Positions 26,763-33,311 of a stretch of 64,000 nt of DNA are shown here, piece by piece (the stretch's first letter is position 1; each line of letters starts with the position of its first letter). Both the position numbers and the translations under genes were made by a program. Origin of the DNA: Hyphomicrobiales bacterium (GTDB lineage: Bacteria; Pseudomonadota; Alphaproteobacteria; Rhizobiales; Beijerinckiaceae); assembly GCA_019247605.1 (NCBI GenBank), contig JAFBAS010000124.1:1-64000 (forward strand), written 5' to 3'. Below the pieces are notes generated by a model that searched no databases, was not told the origin of the DNA, and worked only from the letters and a program-made list of their open reading frames with translations.

Positions 26763-28432
26763 GCGCGCCGCAATTCCCGGTGCTCTTCGCTCCGGCCGAG
26801 CGCGGCTTGCCGGCGATGCTCGAGGCCCAAGCCGCGCGCTTCAAGGACAAGCCCCTTGTGACGGCGAGCGGCAAAACGCTCACTTTCGGCGAGGCGCGCG
26901 AGCTTGCGGCGAGCTTTGGCGGAACGCTTTCACGTGCGGGTGTTAAACAGGGCGACCGCGTGGGCCTCATTTGCGGCAACAGCATTGATTTTGTCACGAT
27001 CATGCTCGGTGTTGCATGGGTCGGGGCCGTGCTGGTGCCGATCAATACCGGCTCACGCGGGCCGCAACTCGCGCATATCTTGCGCAATTGTGGGGCTCGT
27101 CTGTTGATCCTCGAAGCGCAGTTCCTGCCCGCGCTCGCGCACGCAAAGATCGGCGAGACGGCGCTCGAGATGCTCTGGCTGATCGGGGAAGGCGAAGCTG
27201 CGAACGCTTATGGCCTGCCGCTTCGGCCTTTGCCGCCGCCCGCCGCGCCCGAGCGTCCCGCGCCGATAGGCCCTGGCGACACGCTCGCCATCCTCTACAC
27301 CTCCGGGACGACAGGCCCCTCGAAGGGCGTGATCTGCCCGCACGCGCAATATTATTGGTGGGGGATCGTCACGGCAGGAATGCTCGGCATCGAGAAAGAC
27401 GACGTGCTGGTCACTCCACTGCCGCTCTTCCACAGCAACGCGTTGAACAGCTTCTACCAGGCGCTGCTCATGGGCGCACATGTGGTCTATCTCGAGCGCT
27501 TCTCGGTCTCGGGCTTCTTTACCTCTCTCGCTGAGCACCAGGCGACGGTCACCTATGTTCTCGGCGCCATGGTTCCCATGCTGCTCTCGAGATCGCCTTC
27601 ACCGCAGGAGAAGGCGCATGCGGTGCGCATCGCGCTCGCGCCTGGCGTGCCCGAGAAATTCCGTGTGGAGTTTCAGGCACGAAGCGGTATCGCGCTTCTC
27701 GACGGCTACGGTTCGACGGAGACGAATTTCGTTATCGGTGCGCATCCGAACGTGCAAAGGGAAGGCATGATGGGCGCGGTTATCGAAGGCTTCGAGGCGC
27801 GCGTCGTCGACGAGGACGACAACGAGCTTCCCGACGGCGAGGCGGGCGAATTGATGCTGCGCGCCCATGAACCTTATGCCTTTGCGCGCGGGTATTTCGG
27901 CATGCCCGAGAAGACCGTCGATGCCTGGCGCAATCTCTGGTTCCACACCGGAGATCGTGTGCTGCGTGAGGGGGACGGCCAGTTCCGTTTCCTGGATCGG
28001 CTTAAGGACGCCATTCGTCGCCGTGGCGAGAACATCTCCTCCTTCGAGGTCGAGCAAGTGCTCATCAGCCATCCTGAGATCGCGGCGGCCGCGGTCTTTC
28101 CCGTCCGCTCGGAGCTCGCCGAGGACGAGGTGATGGCCGCAATCCTGCGCAAGCCGGAAAGCCGCTTGTCGGAGCTCGAGCTCATCGCGTTCTGCACACC
28201 GCGCCTGGCGCGCTTTGCCGTTCCGCGGTTCCTCGAATTCGTCACCGAGCTGCCCCGCACCGAGAACGGCAAGGTGCAAAAATTCAAGCTGCGCGAGCGC
28301 GGCGTCGGCCCGAACACTTGGGATCGCGAGAAGGCTTCGGATAGTGAGAAGGCTTGGGATCGCGAGAAGACTTTGGATCGCGAGAAGACTTTGGATCGCG
28401 AGCGGGCGTCGGGATCGCCGCCACGCAAATGA
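26759..28432 (+). CDS. AMP-forming acyl-CoA synthetase (class I ligase)
   Basis: The likely start is the TTG at 26759, which overlaps the cyclase stop (TTGA), giving 557 residues; the Shine-Dalgarno sequence is weak. The adenylation motif reads LYTSGTTGPSKGV. DGYGSTETN and the hinge and C-terminal segments FLDRLKDAIRRRGENISSFEVE and ENGKVQKFKL follow, with the catalytic lysine in GKVQK. It activates a carboxylic acid with ATP and CoA. The closest look is to crotonobetaine/carnitine-CoA ligase-like and fatty-acid ligases, but specificity cannot be read. The C-terminus carries five six-residue repeats (WDREKA/LDREKT) coded by an 18-bp minisatellite. Confidence 0.87.
   Translation: MSAPQFPVLFAPAERGLPAMLEAQAARFKDKPLVTASGKTLTFGEARELAASFGGTLSRAGVKQGDRVGLICGNSIDFVTIMLGVAWVGAVLVPINTGSRGPQLAHILRNCGARLLILEAQFLPALAHAKIGETALEMLWLIGEGEAANAYGLPLRPLPPPAAPERPAPIGPGDTLAILYTSGTTGPSKGVICPHAQYYWWGIVTAGMLGIEKDDVLVTPLPLFHSNALNSFYQALLMGAHVVYLERFSVSGFFTSLAEHQATVTYVLGAMVPMLLSRSPSPQEKAHAVRIALAPGVPEKFRVEFQARSGIALLDGYGSTETNFVIGAHPNVQREGMMGAVIEGFEARVVDEDDNELPDGEAGELMLRAHEPYAFARGYFGMPEKTVDAWRNLWFHTGDRVLREGDGQFRFLDRLKDAIRRRGENISSFEVEQVLISHPEIAAAAVFPVRSELAEDEVMAAILRKPESRLSELELIAFCTPRLARFAVPRFLEFVTELPRTENGKVQKFKLRERGVGPNTWDREKASDSEKAWDREKTLDREKTLDRERASGSPPRK
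28320..28405 (+). repeat. 18-bp minisatellite inside the 3' end of the acyl-CoA synthetase gene
   Basis: Units of 18 bases start at 28320, 28338, 28356, 28374 and 28392 (the last partial), with consensus GGGATCGCGAGAAGRCTT. The second unit is the most changed. The period is a multiple of three, so it adds hexapeptides WDREKA, SDSEKA, WDREKT, LDREKT, LDRERA after the catalytic domain without breaking the frame. Copy number may vary between strains. Confidence 0.85.
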
Positions 28433-28489
28433 CACCCGCATTGCAGTTGAAACGCTTTTCAGCTTAGCTTTCGAATTAGAACTGCATCG

Positions 28490-29815
28490 ATGCCAGGGGT
28501 CGCCACCATGTCGCAAGCCGTCCTCGGAAATGTGGGGTTGTCGGTCGCGGGGCCAACCGAGGCCCAGAGCCGCAAGGCGATCTACGCCGCCACTATCGGC
28601 AATGTGATGGAGTGGTACGATTACGGGGTCTACGGCTTCCTTGCCGCGTCGATCTCGAGAAACTTCTTTTTGAAGGACGATCCGAAGGCGGCCCTGCTCG
28701 CGACCTTCGCAATATTCGGCGTCGGCCTCGTGGTTCGCCCGCTCGGCGGAATCATCATCGGCCGCATGGGCGATACGCATGGCCGAAAGCCCGCCTTGAT
28801 CTTGACCATTCTCCTGATGGCGATCGGCACGGTGCTCATGGGCCTCATCCCCACCTATGGCAGCATCGGGGTCTTGGCCCCGATCCTGCTTCTCGTCTGC
28901 CGCATGCTGCAGGGCTTCTCGACCGGAGGGGAATGGGGAGGCTCGACGGCTTTCATGGCCGAATGGTCGGTCGAGGGAAAGCGCGGCTTTTACACGAGCT
29001 TGCAGCAGATGTCGGTCGCAGGCGGCACCTTGCTCGGCTCGGGGCTTGCGGCGATCCTGACGTCCGCGCTGGGCACGGACGCGATGGACGAGTGGGGCTG
29101 GCGGGTGCCTTTCCTGCTCGGCGGGCTGTTCCTGCCCATCGGGCTTTGGTTGCGCCGAGCCGTGGACGAGACGCCTCCCTATCGCGAGGTGGCAGAGGAG
29201 TTCGGAGACGCCACGGCCGCACCCGAGAGCAGCGATTTCAAGCTAGCCCTCATCGCCTTCGGCTTCACCGTCCATTGGACGGTCTGCTACTACACTTTCC
29301 TGACCTACATGCCGACCTTCACACGCACTCAGCTCAAGCTGAGCCCGGCCGAATCGCTGTGGTCGAACACCATCGGGCTTCTCGCCGTGGTGATTTTCGT
29401 GCCCATCATGGGCACGCTCTCCGATCGCATCGGCCGCAAACCCCTGCTGCTCGCCTCCTGCGCGGCCTTCTTCGTTTTACCGCTGCCCGTCTTCTGGCTC
29501 ATGCTGCAAGGATATGGCTTTGCTTTCGTGGCGCTGATGCAGATCATCTTCGGGATCTCGATCGCGTTCTTCTCGGGCGCGGGGCCCGCCGCAATCGCGG
29601 AGATCTTCTCGACGCGCGGACGCTCGACCTGGATGTCATCTTCCTACGCGCTCGCGGTCGCGGTCTTCGGCGGCTTTGCGCCCCTCATCGCACAGTGGCT
29701 GATCGAGGTCACCGGCTCACCCCTTTCGCCCGTCGCTTATGTCATGGCGGCGGCGGCCGTGAGCTTCATCGTCATCTCGCGCATTCGGGAGACGGCGCAT
29801 CTGCCGCTCCGGTGA
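28490..29815 (+). CDS. MFS transporter, metabolite:H+ symporter (MHS) type
   Basis: The 441-residue protein has twelve expected helices. It shows the MHS signature NVMEWYDYGVYGFLAASISRNFF, the loop GRMGDTHGRKPAL after helix 2 and its half-repeat SDRIGRKPLLL after helix 8. Relatives carry proline, betaine, citrate, alpha-ketoglutarate or aromatic acids with protons. The start may be the ATG at 28490 or the one at 28508. It follows the acyl-CoA synthetase after 57 bases in the same direction and may bring in the same acid. The stop lies at the edge of a heptamer repeat. Confidence 0.87.
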   Translation: MPGVATMSQAVLGNVGLSVAGPTEAQSRKAIYAATIGNVMEWYDYGVYGFLAASISRNFFLKDDPKAALLATFAIFGVGLVVRPLGGIIIGRMGDTHGRKPALILTILLMAIGTVLMGLIPTYGSIGVLAPILLLVCRMLQGFSTGGEWGGSTAFMAEWSVEGKRGFYTSLQQMSVAGGTLLGSGLAAILTSALGTDAMDEWGWRVPFLLGGLFLPIGLWLRRAVDETPPYREVAEEFGDATAAPESSDFKLALIAFGFTVHWTVCYYTFLTYMPTFTRTQLKLSPAESLWSNTIGLLAVVIFVPIMGTLSDRIGRKPLLLASCAAFFVLPLPVFWLMLQGYGFAFVALMQIIFGISIAFFSGAGPAAIAEIFSTRGRSTWMSSSYALAVAVFGGFAPLIAQWLIEVTGSPLSPVAYVMAAAAVSFIVISRIRETAHLPLR

Positions 29816-29879
29816 GCGAGTAGCGAGTAGCGAATGGCGACTAGTCGGGCGAGGAGATGCACCGCTATTCGCTACTCGC
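29816..29879. repeat. Heptamer repeat with 17-bp inverted arms at a convergent junction
   Basis: The arms GCGAGTAGCGAATGGCG (29823-29839) and CGCTATTCGCTACTCGC (29863-29879) pair with one mismatch. GAGTAGC-like heptamers precede the left arm. The right arm contains the TAG stop of the minus-strand cyclodeaminase-like gene, and the MFS stop is just to the left. Sequence and placement match the element at 1353-1416. Confidence 0.75.
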
Positions 29880-30842
29880 TTTTCGAATTGCCTGCCACAC
29901 CGCGACCGCGGCGGCGAGATCCTCGATCGCGGCGCCGATCGACTTGAAGGCGGTGATCTCCCGCGCGGAGCCTCGCCCCTTGGCATCGCCGCGAACGAGG
30001 CTCTCAAGGTCACCCACGACATGTGAAGCGCTGATGCCTCCGTCGCGCAGCGCCACTGCGACATCGCCGCCCTCGCTCAGCGCGGCCTTCGTGTCGATGA
30101 AGAGCCGCGCGCGACGCAAGGCCTCGTCATCGGCTTCCCGCATCTCGAGGTTGAATGCCCCCACGAGGTCGAGATGCGCCCCCTCCTTTAGCCATTCTCC
30201 CTTGACCAGAGGATTTCGCGACAGCGTCGCACAAGCGATCACGTCGGCGGCGCGAGCCGCGCTTTCGAGATCTTCGGCCACGCGGACCAAAGGAGCGTCG
30301 CCGTCGCTGCCTCTCTCCTGGTTCATGCGTTTTGCGGTTTCCTCGGCGCGGTTGGCATTGCGATTCCAGAGCGTCACCTCTCGGATGGGGCGCACGGCAC
30401 GATGGGCGCGAATGAGGAAGGGCGCGAGCGCGCCGGCGCCGACCATCAACAGTCGGGAGGCATCTTGCCGGGCAAGATACGAAGCCGCGAGCGCCGAGGC
30501 CGCCGCCGTGCGCCAGAGTGTGAGACGCGTGCCGTCCATGGCAGCGAGCGGTTCCCCGGTCTCCCCCGCGAGGAGGATGGTCGTCGCGTAGACGCTTGGG
30601 CGCCCTCGCGCCGCATTGCCGGGAAAGACCGTCGCAAGCTTGGTCGCGAGATAGGAAGGCCGTTCCCCAACGCCGGTCCAGGCGGGCATGAGGAGAAGCG
30701 TCGCGGTCTCATCCGCGCGTGCCACCGCGTGATGATGACGTTCCGGAGCCTCGAGTTTTGCAGCGAAGGCGCGACGGAGTGCCTCGATCAGTGCCGGAAA
30801 GCTCAGTGCCGCATCGATCTCATTGGCCGAAACCACGCGCAT
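29865..30842 (-). CDS. Ornithine cyclodeaminase / mu-crystallin family protein
   Basis: The 325-residue protein has the family N-terminus (SANEIDAALSFPALIEALRRAF), the substrate-side YLATKLATVFPGN with its lysine, RTAAASALAASYLAR and the NAD loop MVGAGALAPFLIRAH. Where ornithine cyclodeaminase has GADxPGK, this protein reads DLVGAFNLEMREAD, so the catalytic aspartate region differs. That makes an imine reductase (pyrroline- or piperideine-2-carboxylate reductase) or another NAD(P)-dependent role more likely than ornithine deamination. It stands alone, convergent to the MFS gene. Confidence 0.83.
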   Translation of the reverse strand: MRVVSANEIDAALSFPALIEALRRAFAAKLEAPERHHHAVARADETATLLLMPAWTGVGERPSYLATKLATVFPGNAARGRPSVYATTILLAGETGEPLAAMDGTRLTLWRTAAASALAASYLARQDASRLLMVGAGALAPFLIRAHRAVRPIREVTLWNRNANRAEETAKRMNQERGSDGDAPLVRVAEDLESAARAADVIACATLSRNPLVKGEWLKEGAHLDLVGAFNLEMREADDEALRRARLFIDTKAALSEGGDVAVALRDGGISASHVVGDLESLVRGDAKGRGSAREITAFKSIGAAIEDLAAAVAVWQAIRKASSE

Positions 30843-31098
30843 GGGCAGATTGCTCCCTCACGGACGGCAAAACCGCCCTTCCTCTTTCACCACCGGAAAA
30901 CAGGGGATGGCAGAAGGGTTCAGCCACCGTCAATCCGCTCTCGCGGGCGGATCTTGCTGGCCTGTCTATCGTGGCCGAGCCTCCTTCGCTACCGGCCCGT
31001 TTCCCTTCCGAAACGCCCCGGAGTATCGTGAGGGGCCGCTTCGGAAGGCGGACGCGAAGATATTGACCGCCCCTTTGGCTCGAACAACCGAGGAAACG

Positions 31099-31911
31099 AT
31101 GACAGTCGCTGGCAAAACGAAAAAGCCGGTCAAGGCGAAAAGCGGCAAATCCCCGCCGTCGCGCGGCAGCGCTCGCGCGCCCGCAAAGCTCGTGAGCTCG
31201 AAACCTCCGGGGGCGAGGCCCGTCGCGCCGAAGCTCGTATCGCCCAAGGTGGCGATCGCCACGCAGGCGCCGTCGAAGCTCGAGAAACCTCAGGGAACGC
31301 CGCAAAAGCCCAGGCCCGACATTGGCGAGATGCCGCGCCGCCAGGATGGAAAACAAAAGCCGATGGCGCTTGCGCTGGGTCCCGGCGATTTATCCCCCGA
31401 GATGCGGGCTTATCTGGCCAAATGCCAGGAGAAGATCGGCTTCGTGCCGAATGTGCTCACGAGCTATGCCTTCGACGACACGAAGCTTTCGGCTTTTGCG
31501 GCTTTCTACAATGATTTGATGCTCGGCGCGTCGGGCCTCTCCAAGCTCGAGCGCGAGATGATCGCGGTCGTGGTCTCGAGCGAGAACCACTGCTTTTATT
31601 GTCTTGCGGCGCATGGCGCGACAGTGCGCCAGCTCTCGGGAGACCCGGTGCTCGGAGAGCTGATGGCCATGAACTGGCGCGCCGCCAAATTGTCAGGTCG
31701 TCACAAGACGATGCTGGCCTTCGCCACCAAGGTGACGCTGCACTCGCGTCAGATCACCGAAACCGACCGAGAGAATCTGCGAAAGGCGGGATTCTCGGAC
31801 CGTGACATCTGGGACATCGCGGCCGTCGCGTCCTTCTTCAACATGTCGAACCGCATGGCCTCCGCGGTCGATATGCGGCCGAACCCAGAATATCACTTCC
31901 AGGCACGTTGA
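31099..31911 (+). CDS. AhpD-like peroxidase-related protein with Lys/Pro-rich N-terminal extension
   Basis: The ATG at 31099 has AGGA close upstream and gives 270 residues. Residues about 90-270 form a carboxymuconolactone-decarboxylase/AhpD domain: EKIGFVPNVLTSYAF, the redox motif ENHCFYCLAAHG (C-x2-C plus His) and FFNMSNRMASAVDMRPNPEYH. These are the features of the peroxidase-related (alkylhydroperoxidase) subgroup, which reduces peroxides. The first 85 residues are low-complexity Lys, Pro, Ala and Ser and have no counterpart in that subgroup. Internal ATGs at 31330 and 31363 could give a normal-length protein. If the long form is made, the basic tail could bind nucleic acid or membrane. 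Confidence 0.82.
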   Translation: MTVAGKTKKPVKAKSGKSPPSRGSARAPAKLVSSKPPGARPVAPKLVSPKVAIATQAPSKLEKPQGTPQKPRPDIGEMPRRQDGKQKPMALALGPGDLSPEMRAYLAKCQEKIGFVPNVLTSYAFDDTKLSAFAAFYNDLMLGASGLSKLEREMIAVVVSSENHCFYCLAAHGATVRQLSGDPVLGELMAMNWRAAKLSGRHKTMLAFATKVTLHSRQITETDRENLRKAGFSDRDIWDIAAVASFFNMSNRMASAVDMRPNPEYHFQAR

Positions 31912-32367
31912 GAGCGGCGCGAGGTCGGACCCGCTCGCATACGCGCGAGCAAGCGCGGATCGAAACAACACCATCCCGCTTCAAAAAAAAGGCCGGCGGG
32001 GTGCCGGCCTACGGAGTCGTTTGGGGATCAACTCAAGCGCGTCTGCCGATCACGGTGGCGATCCCCAGGGGGCTGGGGGGCAAAAGTCCGGGAACCACGC
32101 ACCGGACCGGTCAGACGACAAAGCTGAGCATAGCGCCCAGTACGGCATCGGAAGGGCGCGGGTTTGGCAGAAATTGGGCGTTTCCCGCGCTTTCAATGTC
32201 CTCCGAAATCCACAGCTCAAGGAAGCGTGGCGAGCGCGAGCCTTTCGCGTCGGGCGCGGTGCAGGTCCGGAACTTTCCTCGGCCGAATTTCCCTTGAACC
32301 GCGCGCATCATCGCGCGATGATGCAGTGCTTTACCGCCCTTTCGGGTTTTGCAGCAGAAGAGGCGCA
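31912..32367. other. 456-bp gap with no convincing protein gene
   Basis: No ORF here has a family match or a good ribosome site. The gap contains a minus-strand intrinsic terminator (31983-32010) and a separate 8-bp inverted repeat, TTGGGGAT / ATCCCCAG-like, around 32020-32068. It also has a perfect ATGATGC-type inverted cluster near 32305-32322 (GCGCATCATCGCGCGATGATGC). A minus-strand small RNA that ends at the terminator is possible. Confidence 0.4.
31983..32010 (-). terminator. Rho-independent terminator on the minus strand
   Basis: On the minus strand an 8-bp stem (AGGCCGGC / GCCGGCCT, loop of five) is followed directly by eight T residues (A8 at 31983-31990 on the plus strand). On the plus strand no T-tract follows the stem, so the terminator works for leftward transcripts. 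No leftward gene is seen between it and 32761. Confidence 0.8.
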
Positions 32368-32736
32368 ATGAGCGACCCTGAACCGATACCGAGCGCCGCG
32401 CGGGGAGCGGAGCTGGTCCGTTTCCCCGTTGCGGCGAAAGAACGCATCTCTTTCAATCGCCAGGAGCTGCGGGAAATTTTCAACGTTTACGGGCGCAAGG
32501 TCGTCTCGGGAGAGTGGCGCGATTACGCTCTCGATTTTTTGAAAGATCGAGCGGTGTTCTCGGTGTTCAGGCGGGCGAGCGAGGTGCCGCTCTACCGCAT
32601 CGTGAAAGATCCTTCGCTTGCGCGCCGCCAAGGCGCTTATGCGGTGATCACGGCATCCGGTCTCATCGTCAAGCGTGGCCATGAGCTCCGCAACGTTTTA
32701 CGCGTTCTGGAGAAGCCTTTGCTTTTGGTGAATTGA
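32368..32736 (+). CDS. DUF2794 family protein
   Basis: The ATG at 32368 is preceded by AGAGG and gives 122 residues; the open frame extends upstream without similarity. ISFNRQELREIFNVYGRKVVSGEWRDYAL and YRIVKDPSLARRQGAYAVI are the DUF2794 core. The family is restricted to alphaproteobacteria and has no known function. The protein is small, soluble and basic in its second half. No partner is apparent. Confidence 0.85.
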   Translation: MSDPEPIPSAARGAELVRFPVAAKERISFNRQELREIFNVYGRKVVSGEWRDYALDFLKDRAVFSVFRRASEVPLYRIVKDPSLARRQGAYAVITASGLIVKRGHELRNVLRVLEKPLLLVN

Positions 32737-32760
32737 TGCTTGCCTCGGCCCGCCTGTCGC

Positions 32761-33145
32761 TTAAGCGGGCTGCACGTCGGTCCTTGTAAAATCATCTCCT
32801 TTGAAGAGAAGCTTCTCGCCCGTCCGCTTCGCCAGTTCGTAGGCGAAACAATCGCCGAAATTGAGCCCGGCCGCATGCCGGCCTTTCCCGTAGCAGCGCC
32901 AGGCACGCCGAGCCAGGTCCGCATGATGGGCATCCACCGAGACGATCTCGATCCCGGTTTTGTGCAGCCACAGATCGAGCTCGCCGCCGCCCGCCTCGCC
33001 AAGGCGCGTCTCGATACCATCGCCGCTCGATCACCGTGGCGGCAGAAATAAACCGGACGGGATCGTCCGCGATCAGCCGCTCCAAATGAATCGCTTCCGG
33101 TTCGTCGAGCGCGATCGCCACGATGGCCGAGGTGTCTATGACCAT
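32761..33145 (-). pseudogene. vapC: vapC PIN-domain toxin gene, broken by a frameshift
   Basis: The gene starts at the ATG at 33145 and reads MVIDTSAIVAIALDEPEAI up to FISAATVIE, the first part of a PIN ribonuclease with the catalytic aspartate (D4) and glutamate. The frame then changes between about 33008 and 33030. In another frame the rest reads LGEAGGGELDLWLHKTG, then the second acidic cluster VDAHHADLARRAW and GLNFGDCFAYELAK, and stops at TAA (32761-32763). The net change is +1 or -2 bases. As read, no complete toxin is made. The start codon overlaps the stop of the antitoxin remnant (ATGA), as in intact vapBC pairs. Confidence 0.85.
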
Positions 33146-33276
33146 CAGCGCGGCAGGCCGTTTTGATCGTAGCCGATGATCTCATCAATGCTCCGGGCAT
33201 CCAGAACCGGAAGCGCGCTCCAGCGCCGGCGGATGGCCGCAAGATCCTCCAGGAGTGCCGCCTTACGCCAGTCGGG
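33145..33276 (-). pseudogene. vapB: vapB antitoxin remnant (C-terminal part only)
   Basis: About 43 codons remain, reading WRKAALLEDLAAIRRRW and ending DARSIDEIIGYDQNGLPR, the typical C-terminal toxin-binding end of the PSK/VapB antitoxins. The N-terminal DNA-binding half is missing; the molybdopterin fusion gene ends 36 bases further upstream on the same strand. The frame is open a little further but without similarity. The loss fits with the frameshift in vapC: the module is decaying. Confidence 0.75.
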
Positions 33277-33311
33277 CAGGTGGTGTGCGCCGTCGCAAGA
33301 ATTCTCTTTCT

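Noticed and set aside
32085-32100. AAAGTCCGGGA-like wording resembling RNase P RNA
   Set aside because: The rest of the conserved RNase P core (for example the AGAGTA-type and ACAGAAA-type segments) is absent on either strand.
32111-32368. An 85-codon minus-strand frame that could feed the terminator at 31983
   Set aside because: It starts at a TTG without a ribosome site and has no recognisable similarity. A non-coding transcript is at least as likely, so I did not call a gene.
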